DNA of 43,769 nt, taken from positions 1 through 43,769 of the forward strand of contig JAITFP010000114.1 in NCBI GenBank assembly GCA_031281275.1. The letters are read 5' to 3'. Positions 1-7,714 of this stretch are shown here, piece by piece. This stretch comes from Candidatus Fibrimonadaceae bacterium. Its GTDB lineage: Bacteria; Fibrobacterota; Fibrobacteria; Fibrobacterales; Fibrobacteraceae. The translations under genes and the position numbers were made by a program. The stretch's first letter is position 1. Each line of letters begins with the position of its first letter. The notes beneath the pieces are model-generated. The model did no database searches. It was not told where the DNA came from and was given only the letters and a program-made list of their open reading frames with translations.

Positions 1-90
1 ATACCTGTAAAAGTCGCTTATGCGCTTAAAGGAAAAGCCGTCTATGCAAAAATATGCCTTTTTCATCACTACCTCACATTTTATTCCTAA
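1..90 (+). CDS. possible 3' end of a truncated gene
   Basis: Frame 1 is open from the left edge for 29 codons and stops at TAA 88-90; the residues begin IPVKVAYALKGKA and end LTFYS. No family is recognisable in so short a piece. A hairpin with T-runs lies about 50 bases downstream, which fits the end of a plus-strand transcription unit. It could also be chance open frame. Confidence 0.3.
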   Translation: MPVKVAYALKGKAVYAKICLFHHYLTFYS

Positions 91-137
91 AATGTTAGAC
101 GTAGTTCAGAGCAAAAAAAATCCTAAAAAGTGAATTT

Positions 138-165
138 TGCAAACAACTGTTTGCATTTTATTGCA
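138..165 (+). terminator. rho-independent terminator-like hairpin
   Basis: The arms TGCAAAC (138-144) and GTTTGCA (149-155) pair perfectly around the loop AACT and are followed by TTTTA and then further T-runs up to about 180. It would end plus-strand transcription entering from the left edge and sits just beyond the stop of the minus-strand permease gene at 181. Confidence 0.5.
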
Positions 166-180
166 TTTTTTTGCTTTTTT

Positions 181-1302
181 TCACATTTTTTGCGTTATAT
201 CCTCTTGCAGGCACACAACTTTGAAAAACCAGCTGCATAGCGGTACACCTAAAATTAACCCCCACACACCGAATAATTTTCCAAATATGGTTAAAATTCC
301 GAGAACAATAACTGGATTCATGTGCATGTGGGAGCCATAAATGCGCGGGTTTAAAATATAGGCTTCTATGGCGTGTATAATGGCTATGAGACCTATTGCC
401 ATTAGCATTAAAAAAGGCCCATTATGCTGCAAAGCCACCATGCATATTGGCACAGAAGATATGAATACACCGGCAATTGGCACAAAACTGCACAAAAACA
501 CTGTTGAAATCAAAAATGCCGAAAATTTCCCAATACCCAGCAGCCAAAGCCCAATTCCGGTTAAAAGGCTGTTTAGCACGGCTATAAAGAACTGAGCTTC
601 AAAAGCCTTTCCAAGTATAGCCGAAAATTGGGTTATGCTGGGTTTAATTTCGTGAAAAACAAATGCTATACGTGACTTTTCAAGCCTTCCAAGCATACGA
701 GTTAAGAGCGGATAGTCTAAAATTATCAAAAAGGAAAATAGCATAGCTAACAGAAATGAGCTAGCTATTCCTATCAGCTTTCCAGAATATAGCATCACGG
801 CAGAGAGATTTTTTTTAATGCTTCCAGAGTTTTCTCCAGAGGGCAAATCAAAACCTTGCTGCAAAATCATAAGAGTAGGAGATTTGGTTCTGGAATTTTC
901 CATATTGGCATAATTTTCAATATCCGATATCATTTGACCAAAAGCGGGGAAAGATTCTGCCAAGTTATCTATTTGTCTGTCTAATGCAACTATATAATTA
1001 TCGAAATTGAATATAAAAGATTTGGTTTGTATTTTAACTTCTGTTGCGAGAAAGTATATGGTTCCGCTTATCAAAAGCAACATGGATATGCCTATGAGGA
1101 AGGTTCTAAGCCTGCGGTTTTGTATTTTTTGCTTTAATCTTTCACCAAGGCTATATTGCACAAAAGAAAATACGAATGTGAGGAATATTAACAGAAAAAA
1201 GGAACGCAGCCAATAAATTAGCAAAACCAATAAAACCCACATAGCAATTTTTGCAAACTGCGGGTACTTTGACACTAGTCCTGGTGGCGTTGAATTTTGC
1301 AT
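181..1302 (-). CDS. AI-2E family transporter (PerM/YdiK-type membrane protein)
   Basis: A 373-residue polytopic membrane protein. Hydrophobic pairs lie near residues 18-55 and 68-88, there is a soluble stretch around 90-165, and a cluster of membrane segments follows at about 175-200 and 235-355. The C-terminal half has the family pattern, including PIAGVFISSVPICMVAL and GKLFGVWGLILGVPL. The family contains autoinducer-2 exporters and sodium/proton antiporters, so the substrate cannot be given. The ATG at 1302 is supported by a TATATT hexamer ending 9 bases upstream. The gene is separated from the mlaE-like gene by 140 bases that carry an inverted repeat, so it probably has its own promoter. 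Confidence 0.85.
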   Translation of the reverse strand: MQNSTPPGLVSKYPQFAKIAMWVLLVLLIYWLRSFFLLIFLTFVFSFVQYSLGERLKQKIQNRRLRTFLIGISMLLLISGTIYFLATEVKIQTKSFIFNFDNYIVALDRQIDNLAESFPAFGQMISDIENYANMENSRTKSPTLMILQQGFDLPSGENSGSIKKNLSAVMLYSGKLIGIASSFLLAMLFSFLIILDYPLLTRMLGRLEKSRIAFVFHEIKPSITQFSAILGKAFEAQFFIAVLNSLLTGIGLWLLGIGKFSAFLISTVFLCSFVPIAGVFISSVPICMVALQHNGPFLMLMAIGLIAIIHAIEAYILNPRIYGSHMHMNPVIVLGILTIFGKLFGVWGLILGVPLCSWFFKVVCLQEDITQKM

Positions 1303-1311
1303 CTGTGGTGC

Positions 1312-1322
1312 AATATAGAAAA
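1312..1322 (-). promoter_or_regulatory. putative -10 element (TTTTCTATATT) of the AI-2E gene
   Basis: On the minus strand TTTTCTATATT ends 9 bases before the ATG at 1302. The same arrangement recurs before many genes in this window and implies a very short leader. No clear -35 box is visible. Confidence 0.5.
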
Positions 1323-1324
1323 TT

Positions 1325-1440
1325 GTCTGAACCTCGATTTCCCCGATTTTAAGGATTTTCCCGATGTAGCACGAAATGCTATTTGGGAATAAGTATGAAA
1401 TCTGGTAAATCGGGTGAATCCTGAGAATCGGGGTTCAGAC
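1325..1440. repeat. dispersed CCCGATT-type repeat, inverted copy
   Basis: The outer ends are inverted copies: GTCTGAACCTCGATT at the left and, on the other strand, GTCTGAACCCCGATT at the right. Each arm goes on with degenerate short units built on CCCGATT and AGGATT. The centre (about 1368-1400) contains TAGCA/TGCTA, able to form a small hairpin. A related single arm occurs at 6787-6832. It encodes nothing and looks like a small non-autonomous dispersed element. Confidence 0.65.
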
Positions 1441-1442
1441 GT

Positions 1443-2228
1443 TTAATAGAATATAAACGAAAACACTGCATCTGCCAGAATTATTGCGGTTATGGAAAAT
1501 ACGACGCACTTGGTTGTTGCAACTCCAACTGCATCTGCGCCGCCGCGTACCGAAAGACCTTTTGAAACGGCAATTAAAGATATTAGCCACCCGAAAATCA
1601 AACCTTTGAAAAGGGATTTGACTAAAATAATTATTGAAAGCGACTCTCTGAGTTCAGATAAAAACAACGAAGTTGGAAGCCCAATATAGAGAGTTGCAAT
1701 TAAATAGCCCGCAAAGCAACCCGCAATATCTGCGAGCATAGTCAGCATGGGAGTTGCTATGCTCATCGCTTGAAAACGCGGCAGCACAAGATATTGCACA
1801 GGGTGAATACCCATAACCCTTAGAGCCTTCACCTCTTCTTGAACAACCATAGAAGCTATTTCTGCCGTTATTGAAGAACCAGAACGACCTGCCAAAATAA
1901 TTGCGGTTATTAGTGGACCAATTTCCATAAACATAGTGACCGCCACACCCCTAACCAAATAAACGCCAGCCCCCAAAGTTTCTAACTGAACCGCAGACTG
2001 AAAAGAAAGAGTTATGCCAACTAAAAAAGTTAAAAGAAAAACTATAGAAGTTGCCGTGCTTCCAAGCCTTATCATTTGAAGCGAAAGCGCACCCTTGAAA
2101 GGCAAGCGCATTTTATCAAAACGTCCAAGTGTACTCCAATATACAGATTCACTCAAAAGATAGGTTATTTGCCTAAGCTCATAATATAATGCATAAACAG
2201 CCTCGCCAGATTTTTCGATAAATCCCAC
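1443..2228 (-). CDS. MlaE/YrbE-family ABC transporter permease
   Basis: An inner-membrane permease of the MCE/Mla phospholipid-trafficking class, 261 residues from the chosen start. The family core EIGPLITAIILAGRSGSSI followed by EVKALRVMGI is present, with about five membrane segments. I place the start at GTG 2228: the sequence AGGGAG lies 6 bases before it, whereas the TTG at 2234 directly abuts that ribosome-binding site. It lies just downstream of glgC and is probably co-transcribed with it. The partner ATPase (MlaF) and MCE protein (MlaD) are not in the window, so the substrate is inferred from family only. Confidence 0.85.
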   Translation of the reverse strand: MGFIEKSGEAVYALYYELRQITYLLSESVYWSTLGRFDKMRLPFKGALSLQMIRLGSTATSIVFLLTFLVGITLSFQSAVQLETLGAGVYLVRGVAVTMFMEIGPLITAIILAGRSGSSITAEIASMVVQEEVKALRVMGIHPVQYLVLPRFQAMSIATPMLTMLADIAGCFAGYLIATLYIGLPTSLFLSELRESLSIIILVKSLFKGLIFGWLISLIAVSKGLSVRGGADAVGVATTKCVVFSITAIILADAVFSFIFY

Positions 2229-2238
2229 TGGCAACTCC

Positions 2239-3495
2239 CTAATTTCCCTTTATAACAGTATCCTTGGCAAGCACAACAACTCCAGACTCAGTTAAATGGA
2301 ACATTGCTTCGTCTCGGTCTAGATTGTAGCCTATTTCAAAACCTGCCGGAATATGGAGATTTTTTTCAACAATCGCTCTGCGAATTTTTGCGCCTGGTGC
2401 TATTGTAACACCGGGGAAAAGTATGGAATCTTCTACCAAGGCATCTTTTTGAACGGTTACGCTTGGGCTTAAAACGGAATGTATAACTTTGCCGCCATTT
2501 ATAATGCAGCCCGCCGAAATAACCGAGTTCACGGCAACGCCGTGATTATTATCGATATTGGAAGAAAATTTTGCGGGTGGCATATTCCAGTTATAGGTGC
2601 GAATGGGCCAAGCTTCGTTGTAAAGGTCAAATATGGGTTCTTGCGCGCATATATCCATATTTGCTTCGTAAAAGGCATCTAAAGTACCAACATCTTTCCA
2701 ATAACCTTTTGTTTTTGGCAATTCGCCTTTCACTGAATTGGTTGTGAAATCGTAAACATAAACGGGATGTTCTGGATACAGATAAGGCAGAATGTTATGC
2801 CCAAAATCCGTGGCTTTTGGATTGTTCTGGTGAATTTCCAAAAGCTGGCGCACTAAAAATTTACTTGTAAAAAGATAGTTGCCCATGCTAGCCAAGCACC
2901 ATCCTTGGCGCCAAGGTATTTGCTTTGGATTTTGCTTTGGTTTTTCTTCAAAACCGATCATGCGACCATCTTCGTTTACCTCTATAATGCCAAATTCGTG
3001 AGCCTCTTTTACGGGAATAGGAATTGCGGCTACAGTCAACTGAGCCTGATGGCTCATGTGAAAATCCACCATTTGGTTAACGTCCATTTTATATATGTGG
3101 TCGCCGCCAAATATGGCTACAAAGTCTGGGCGTTCATCCGTTATCAAATTTATGTTTTGGAAAATTGCATCGCTTGTGCCTCTGTACCAGTCGCTTCCAG
3201 TGCGCATTTGCGCTGGAACCAAGTCCACATATTGCCCAGTGCTAGGATTAAGGCTCCAAGCCGCAGATACGTGCTTGTTGAGCGAATCTGATTTGAACTG
3301 CGTTAAAATTTTGATTTTAAATACACCGCTATTTATGAAATTGTTCACCACAAAGTCTATTATTCTATAAATGCCACCAAAATGCACCGCCGGTTTTGCC
3401 CGGTCGCGAGTTAAAGGCGAAAGCCTGCTGCCTTGACCGCCCGCCATAATCATGCAAAGAATATTTTTATCGTGTCTGCGAGGATTTGTGCTCAT
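2239..3495 (-). CDS. glgC: glucose-1-phosphate adenylyltransferase (ADP-glucose pyrophosphorylase)
   Basis: Catalyses ATP plus glucose-1-phosphate to ADP-glucose and pyrophosphate, the committing step of bacterial glycogen synthesis in the cytoplasm. At 418 residues it has the usual length. Visible features are the nucleotide-binding start MIMAGGQGSRLSPLT, FGGIYRIIDF, the active-site GGDHIYKMD and a C-terminal left-handed beta-helix region (SVISAGCIINGGKV, LFPGVTIAPGAKIRRAIV). The ATG overlaps the recF stop as ATGA, so it is translationally coupled. A TATATT hexamer inside the last codons of recF, 6 bases before the ATG, suggests an additional promoter of its own. Fibrobacters are known to store glycogen. 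Confidence 0.95.
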   Translation of the reverse strand: MSTNPRRHDKNILCMIMAGGQGSRLSPLTRDRAKPAVHFGGIYRIIDFVVNNFINSGVFKIKILTQFKSDSLNKHVSAAWSLNPSTGQYVDLVPAQMRTGSDWYRGTSDAIFQNINLITDERPDFVAIFGGDHIYKMDVNQMVDFHMSHQAQLTVAAIPIPVKEAHEFGIIEVNEDGRMIGFEEKPKQNPKQIPWRQGWCLASMGNYLFTSKFLVRQLLEIHQNNPKATDFGHNILPYLYPEHPVYVYDFTTNSVKGELPKTKGYWKDVGTLDAFYEANMDICAQEPIFDLYNEAWPIRTYNWNMPPAKFSSNIDNNHGVAVNSVISAGCIINGGKVIHSVLSPSVTVQKDALVEDSILFPGVTIAPGAKIRRAIVEKNLHIPAGFEIGYNLDRDEAMFHLTESGVVVLAKDTVIKGN

Positions 3496-4553
3496 AGGGG
3501 TAATATAGAAAAAATATCCAAATAAACATCCCCTTTGAAGGGCAAATCTTCCAAGCTGGGGGTGGCGGCAAAGGTTTGGCTGTTTTTTTGCCTCACAATT
3601 TTTGCAAGTGCTTCTCTTCTTGAGCGGTCAAGCTCGGCAAAAACATCGTCTAAAAGCAAAATGGGATTTGTTCCAGAATAGTTTTCTATTATTTCTGCGG
3701 AGGCAAATTTCATTGCGAGTGCTATGGAACGGCATTGCCCCTGAGAGCCAAAATCCCGCATGGAATGCCCTTGCATTAAAAGTTCAATATCATCTCTGTG
3801 GGGACCAAGAAGCGTAGTTCCAGCTGCTTTTTCTGCGCTAGATTTTTCGCTCAAATTTTTTAAAAAACTCTCTTTGTCCATAGCTCTTGTGTAAGAAAAT
3901 TTTATTTCTTCTGCATTGTCAGATAAAATTTGGTAAAAATTATTTATATGAGGTTCCAGTATTTTGCACAAAAAACTTCTCTCTTCCCAAACCAAAACGG
4001 CAAGGGAAGCGAGCTGTTCAGTTAAAGCCTCAAACAAGTATTCGCCGCCAACGGCAGAGCCTTCCAAATTATCTTTTAGCCAGCGGTTTCTCTGTTGCAA
4101 AACTCTGCGGTATCTGCGCAGCAAATCCAAATTGCTTTTTTTATAAAAACACAAAAGTTCATCTATAAAATTTCGCCTCGCTTCTGGGGCACCTCTTGCA
4201 AGTTGCATATCTTCGGGAGAAATAAAAACAAGAGGAGCAGAACCGAACAAAGCCCCTGCCCTGCGAAATTCCTTTCCGTTTAATTTTCCCCTTACCCCAG
4301 AATTTTCCACCTGAATTGCAGCCTCTGAGTCCGTGGTTTTTGCCCTTAAAACAAAATCGCTTCCATTCCAGTTTATAGCTTCTTGCAAAGTTTTTGTTCT
4401 AAAAGAAAATCCTTGGCAAATAACGTGAATCGCTTCTAGCAAATTGGTTTTTCCACAACCATTTTTTCCGCTAATCACGGTTATCCCGTCCTTAAATTCC
4501 AAAGAGAATTCTTTTAAATTTCTAAAACCTGATTGTGAAAGAGAGAGAAGCAT
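3492..4553 (-). CDS. recF: DNA replication and repair protein RecF
   Basis: An SMC-like ATPase that helps load RecA at single-strand gaps. The 353-residue form starting MLLSLSQSGFRNL has the family length. It shows Walker A GKNGCGKTN near residue 31, the RecF motif GPHRDDIELL and the C-terminal signature plus Walker B LLLDDVFAELD. A longer frame reaches 4610, but the ATG at 4553 overlaps the exbD stop (TGATG) and gives the canonical N-terminus. It is unusual in lying between exbD and glgC rather than with dnaA and dnaN. Confidence 0.93.
   Translation of the reverse strand: MLLSLSQSGFRNLKEFSLEFKDGITVISGKNGCGKTNLLEAIHVICQGFSFRTKTLQEAINWNGSDFVLRAKTTDSEAAIQVENSGVRGKLNGKEFRRAGALFGSAPLVFISPEDMQLARGAPEARRNFIDELLCFYKKSNLDLLRRYRRVLQQRNRWLKDNLEGSAVGGEYLFEALTEQLASLAVLVWEERSFLCKILEPHINNFYQILSDNAEEIKFSYTRAMDKESFLKNLSEKSSAEKAAGTTLLGPHRDDIELLMQGHSMRDFGSQGQCRSIALAMKFASAEIIENYSGTNPILLLDDVFAELDRSRREALAKIVRQKNSQTFAATPSLEDLPFKGDVYLDIFSILPL
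3502..3513 (-). promoter_or_regulatory. putative -10 element for glgC inside the recF 3' end
   Basis: TTTTTCTATATT on the minus strand lies within the last codons of recF and ends 6 bases before the glgC ATG. The following ACCCC is shared with the ilvC start region (31306-31323). Confidence 0.45.
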
Positions 4554-4966
4554 CAATCGCTCTCTTTGCTTGCCGCTATGGATACTTTTTTCACCCTTGC
4601 CAAATTGCACTGGTCAAGAATATCAACGATTTTTCCGCCAGGAGCTTCCCTATCTGCTACAATAATGGCTGCGCGGTCGGGTTTTTCGGCTACCATCTGT
4701 TGCAAAATTGTTTTCAATGTTCTTAAATCAACTTGTCCTTCGTTTATGTGAATTGTTCCTTCGCGACTAAGCCCAATCAAAATGCTTTCCCTTGCAAGTT
4801 CTTCGGCAGAACTCGCTTTGGGTTTATTGACATCAACTCCGGTTTCTCTGACAAAAGAGCTTGTAACAACAAAAAATATCAGCAAAATAAAAACCATATC
4901 CAGCATAGGAGCAATGTCTATATTGCCGGAGTTATCTTTATTTTTATATTTCTTTGCAAAACTCAT
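4553..4966 (-). CDS. ExbD/TolR family energy-transducing protein
   Basis: A 137-residue single-span inner-membrane protein. After a short cytoplasmic N-terminus comes one helix with the key aspartate, in the pattern DIAPMLDMVFILLIFFVV, then a periplasmic domain. Such proteins form proton-driven stator complexes with ExbB/TolQ that power outer-membrane processes. No ExbB/TolQ partner is present in the window. The start lies 8 bases after ychF and the stop overlaps the recF ATG, so it belongs to the ychF-exbD-recF-glgC run. Confidence 0.88.
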   Translation of the reverse strand: MSFAKKYKNKDNSGNIDIAPMLDMVFILLIFFVVTSSFVRETGVDVNKPKASSAEELARESILIGLSREGTIHINEGQVDLRTLKTILQQMVAEKPDRAAIIVADREAPGGKIVDILDQCNLARVKKVSIAASKESD

Positions 4967-4974
4967 TTTTGAAC

Positions 4975-6069
4975 CTAAGAATTAAACAAGAACAACATAA
5001 TATCACCATCTTGAACTTCATAATCTTTGCCTTCGGTGCGCAAATGCCCTGCATCTTTGGCGGCATTCAGCGAGCCGTACTTTTCAAAATCCGAGTACGA
5101 AAGAGTTTCTGCTCTAATAAAACCCTTTTCAAAGTCTGTGTGTATAACGCCGGCACAGGCAGGTGCTTTCCACCCTTTGTGAAATGTCCAAGCACGTACT
5201 TCCTTTTCTCCCGCTGTGAAAAAGGTACGCAGTCCGAGTATTCCATAACCCTTTTTAATTACTTGGTCTAATCCGCTTTCTGCCATTCCGAGTTCTTTGA
5301 GGAATTCCGTCTTTTCTGCTTGTTCCATTTCTGCAAGTTCTTCTTCAACTTTTCCGCATATAATAACCATATCTTGCTTGCGTTCATCAGCATATTTTTT
5401 TAATTGCTCGGTATAGGCATTGCCTTTTATAACATCGCTTTCAGCAACGTTTGCGCAATAAAAAATTGGTTTTGCAGTTAAAAGCGCAAGCTCAAAAATA
5501 ATCTCTTCGGTAGCTTCATTTTTCTCAATTTCCCTAGCAGGTTTTCCCGTACCCAAATGCTTTGCAAGGGCTTCGCAGGCGGCGAGCTTTTCTTTCGCTT
5601 TTGCAGTTCCAATTCTAGCATTCTTGGTTTCTTGAGCGAGGCGTTTTTCCACGCTTTCCAAGTCTTTCAATATGAGTTCTGTTTCTATAATCTCAACATC
5701 TCTGAGCGGGTTCACCACCTCGTGCACGTGTATAATGTTTTCGTCATCAAAGCAGCGAACCACTTCCATAATGGCTTCACATTCCCTTATGTGCGTTAAA
5801 AACTGGTTGCCCAAACCTTCGCCTTGCGAGGCTCCCTTAACAAGCCCAGCGATATCCACAAATTGTGTGACCGCCGGAACAATGCTACGCGGATTGTAAG
5901 CCTTGACAAGTGTATCTAGCCGCTTATCCGGCACGCTAACCATTCCCACATTTGGGTTTATGGTGCAAAAAGGGTAATTCGCACTCTCTGCGCCTGCATT
6001 TGTTATTGCGTTAAATATAGTGCTTTTACCTACATTTGGCAAACCTACTATTCCACATTTAAATCCCAT
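4975..6069 (-). CDS. ychF: redox-regulated ATPase/ribosome-binding GTPase-like protein YchF
   Basis: A conserved Obg-family P-loop protein of 364 residues that prefers ATP over GTP and binds ribosomes. Visible are the G1 loop GLPNVGKST at residues 8-16, VDIAGLVKGASQGEGLGNQFL (G3 and switch II), NVAES near the altered G4 position, and a C-terminal TGS domain with TFFTAGEKEVRAWTF and DYEVQDGDIMLFLF. It heads the minus-strand run and is divergent from the PIN gene. Its ATG follows AGGAG with a TACATT hexamer 9 bases before the start. Confidence 0.96.
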   Translation of the reverse strand: MGFKCGIVGLPNVGKSTIFNAITNAGAESANYPFCTINPNVGMVSVPDKRLDTLVKAYNPRSIVPAVTQFVDIAGLVKGASQGEGLGNQFLTHIRECEAIMEVVRCFDDENIIHVHEVVNPLRDVEIIETELILKDLESVEKRLAQETKNARIGTAKAKEKLAACEALAKHLGTGKPAREIEKNEATEEIIFELALLTAKPIFYCANVAESDVIKGNAYTEQLKKYADERKQDMVIICGKVEEELAEMEQAEKTEFLKELGMAESGLDQVIKKGYGILGLRTFFTAGEKEVRAWTFHKGWKAPACAGVIHTDFEKGFIRAETLSYSDFEKYGSLNAAKDAGHLRTEGKDYEVQDGDIMLFLFNS

Positions 6070-6078
6070 AGGAGAGTA

Positions 6079-6105
6079 AATGTAGAAAAAGATTTTTACT
6101 ATATT
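6079..6105. promoter_or_regulatory. back-to-back putative -10 elements (ychF minus, PIN gene plus)
   Basis: TTTTTCTACATT faces ychF (6090-6079), and TTTTTACTATATT ends at 6105 facing the PIN gene, 9 and 7 bases from the two ATG codons. The two divergent promoters therefore share about 40 bases. Confidence 0.5.
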
Positions 6106-6112
6106 GCAAATT

Positions 6113-6619
6113 ATGGAATCCTCTAAAAAAAAAATTTACATAGAAACGACCATACCTAGCGTTATTACCGCTAGGTCTAGCAGGGATATTACAAACGCCT
6201 ACCGACAAGATATAACTAAATTTTTTTGGGAAAATGAATGCTATAAGTACGATTTATATATAAGTGAATATGTTTGGGAAGAATGCGAAAAAGGCGATAA
6301 AGCAGCCGCAAAAAGAAGATTAGAACTGATTAAAGACATTCCCTTTTTGCCTACAAGCAAAGAAGTTGAAGAACTTGCAGAAGAATATTTTAGACTTTTG
6401 AATATTCCGTTAAAAGCGAAAACAGATTGCTTTCATTTGGCGATTAGCGTAATAAAAAAAATTGACTATCTTATAAGCTGGAATATGACTCATTTGGGAG
6501 AACGCTATTTCAATGAGGTTGCACTGTTCAACTATAAAAATAATTTATGGCTACCCAGGATGCATACTCCTGATGCTGTAATGGAAATTGAAAAAGAGGA
6601 GGCACAAAATGGAGTATAA
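6113..6619 (+). CDS. PIN-domain protein, probable VapC-like toxin ribonuclease
   Basis: A 168-residue small protein with PIN-fold features: an N-terminal strand with an acidic residue (KIYIETTIPS), a second acidic position in the helix at KAKTDCFHLAIS, and the late strand YLISWNMTHLGE typical of the family. PIN toxins cleave RNA in a metal-dependent way. The usual first aspartate appears as glutamate. I prefer ATG 6113 over the upstream TTG because a TATATT hexamer ends 7 bases before it. The small gene that follows overlaps by 11 bases, giving a two-gene toxin-antitoxin-like unit with the toxin first. Confidence 0.7.
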   Translation: MESSKKKIYIETTIPSVITARSSRDITNAYRQDITKFFWENECYKYDLYISEYVWEECEKGDKAAAKRRLELIKDIPFLPTSKEVEELAEEYFRLLNIPLKAKTDCFHLAISVIKKIDYLISWNMTHLGERYFNEVALFNYKNNLWLPRMHTPDAVMEIEKEEAQNGV

Positions 6620-6770
6620 AGAGTTAGAAGACCCAGTGCAAGAGGTTTATCGCATTAGGGAAGATATTCTCAAAGAGTTTAACTACGATTTAAAGGCGTA
6701 TCACGCTCATTTGCGAGAAAAGAGACCGCAATTGGAAGCAATGGGTATTAAATTCGTATCAGAAACATAG
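6609..6770 (+). CDS. small partner of PIN protein, probable antitoxin
   Basis: A 53-residue charged protein beginning MEYKELEDPVQEVYRIRE. The pattern DPxxxEVxxxREDIxxEFNYDLxAY is one I associate with short proteins encoded next to PIN-domain genes in other phyla, where they are presumed antitoxins. The ATG at 6609 has a strong GAGGAGG site 6 bases upstream, inside the end of the toxin gene, so expression is coupled. There is no recognisable DNA-binding domain. The antitoxin role is inferred from position and size. Confidence 0.6.
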   Translation: MEYKELEDPVQEVYRIREDILKEFNYDLKAYHAHLREKRPQLEAMGIKFVSET

Positions 6771-6786
6771 TTTTCAAATAATTTGA

Positions 6787-6832
6787 ACGTCAGAACCCCG
6801 ATTCTCCCGATTATCAGGATTTTCCCGATTGT
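6787..6832. repeat. single arm of the CCCGATT-type dispersed repeat
   Basis: The segment begins GTCAGAACCCCGATTCTC and continues with CCCGATT and AGGATT units, closely matching the arms of the inverted element at 1325-1440. No inverted second arm follows. It marks the boundary after the toxin-antitoxin-like pair. Confidence 0.6.
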
Positions 6833-6888
6833 AAATATAAACGTGGGGGCACCCTCGCGGTTGCCCTCGTTTTGCCAAGATTCTTTTC

Positions 6889-6894
6889 TATCTT
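6889..6894 (+). promoter_or_regulatory. putative -10 element (TATCTT)
   Basis: TTTTC precedes TATCTT, which ends 10 bases before ATG 6905 and only 1 base before ATG 6896. The spacing seen before other genes here favours the 6905 start. Confidence 0.4.
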
Positions 6895-6904
6895 TATGCT
6901 AAAT

Positions 6905-7714
6905 ATGCGTACTATTTTTCCCTCTCTACCGCTTTTCATTTTATTGCTTTTTGCTTTTGCCGCTAACGCTCAGGAGCAAAAGCGTGTTGCTATATTGAAT
7001 ACGGAGGATAATGGTGAGCAGGAGCTGGAATATACGGATTTGCTCTATTTGACTGATAGGCTGCGTGAGATAGCGGTGAAAATGTTGCCCGATGATAAAT
7101 ACTCCGTGATGAATGTGCAGAGCATAATAGATAAGCTGGGGTCAAAGGAGAATGCCAGAAAGGTTTGCAAAGAGGCACAATGTATGGCTGAGATAGGAAG
7201 GAAAGTGACTGCGGCTTATATTGGGCAGGCTAGGCTGGGGCGTTTTGGCGGTAATTTGACTATCAGTATGGAATTGTACAACAGTGGCAGCGGCACCTTG
7301 GTTGGTTCCTTCACTGGCAAGGCGAAAGATGTGCTTGGATTGGAAGCTATTATAAATGAGAACGCACCACAGATGTTTGGCAAAATGCCGGGTGTTGTTT
7401 ATGTGCCAAAACCGGAATCTGCGACAACGCAGGTGTCGGAAGATGCCATTCCGAAGCCTGATAAGCCCATAAAAACCAGTTTTTGGGTTGCCCTTGGTTT
7501 GGATGTGCTGGGTGCTGCGATTATTTACACAGGATATACGAAAGACAGTGATATGCTGGAAGCACGAGATAAATACGATGTTCGTGGGCAGGAGCGTAGC
7601 GATTATGGAGATGCTTGGAAGGATGCGGAAAGCAACCGCAGCAGCAGGAATATGCTTTATACTATTGGCGGCATATTTTTGGCTTCGGGGATAGGGGTGC
7701 ATATATGGTTTTAA
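6905..7714 (+). CDS. secreted CsgG/LpoB-like domain protein with C-terminal two-helix membrane hairpin
   Basis: A 269-residue protein. A signal peptide (MRTIFPSLPLFILLLFAFA, cleavage near ANA-Q) is followed by a domain of about 130 residues. That domain has the pattern KRVAILNTED, LTDRLREIAV, an internal pair of cysteines (VCKEAQCMAEIGRKV) and GNLTISMELYNSGSG, and resembles the CsgG/LpoB-type fold that senses or scaffolds at the outer membrane. The C-terminus holds two hydrophobic helices around a charged loop of about 40 residues (YGDAWKDAES) and ends GIGVHIWF. The same hairpin ends the SPOR protein at 33483. The last codons overlap the FISUMP lipoprotein gene by 10 bases. The function is unknown; the fold call is by pattern only. 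Confidence 0.65.
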   Translation: MRTIFPSLPLFILLLFAFAANAQEQKRVAILNTEDNGEQELEYTDLLYLTDRLREIAVKMLPDDKYSVMNVQSIIDKLGSKENARKVCKEAQCMAEIGRKVTAAYIGQARLGRFGGNLTISMELYNSGSGTLVGSFTGKAKDVLGLEAIINENAPQMFGKMPGVVYVPKPESATTQVSEDAIPKPDKPIKTSFWVALGLDVLGAAIIYTGYTKDSDMLEARDKYDVRGQERSDYGDAWKDAESNRSSRNMLYTIGGIFLASGIGVHIWF

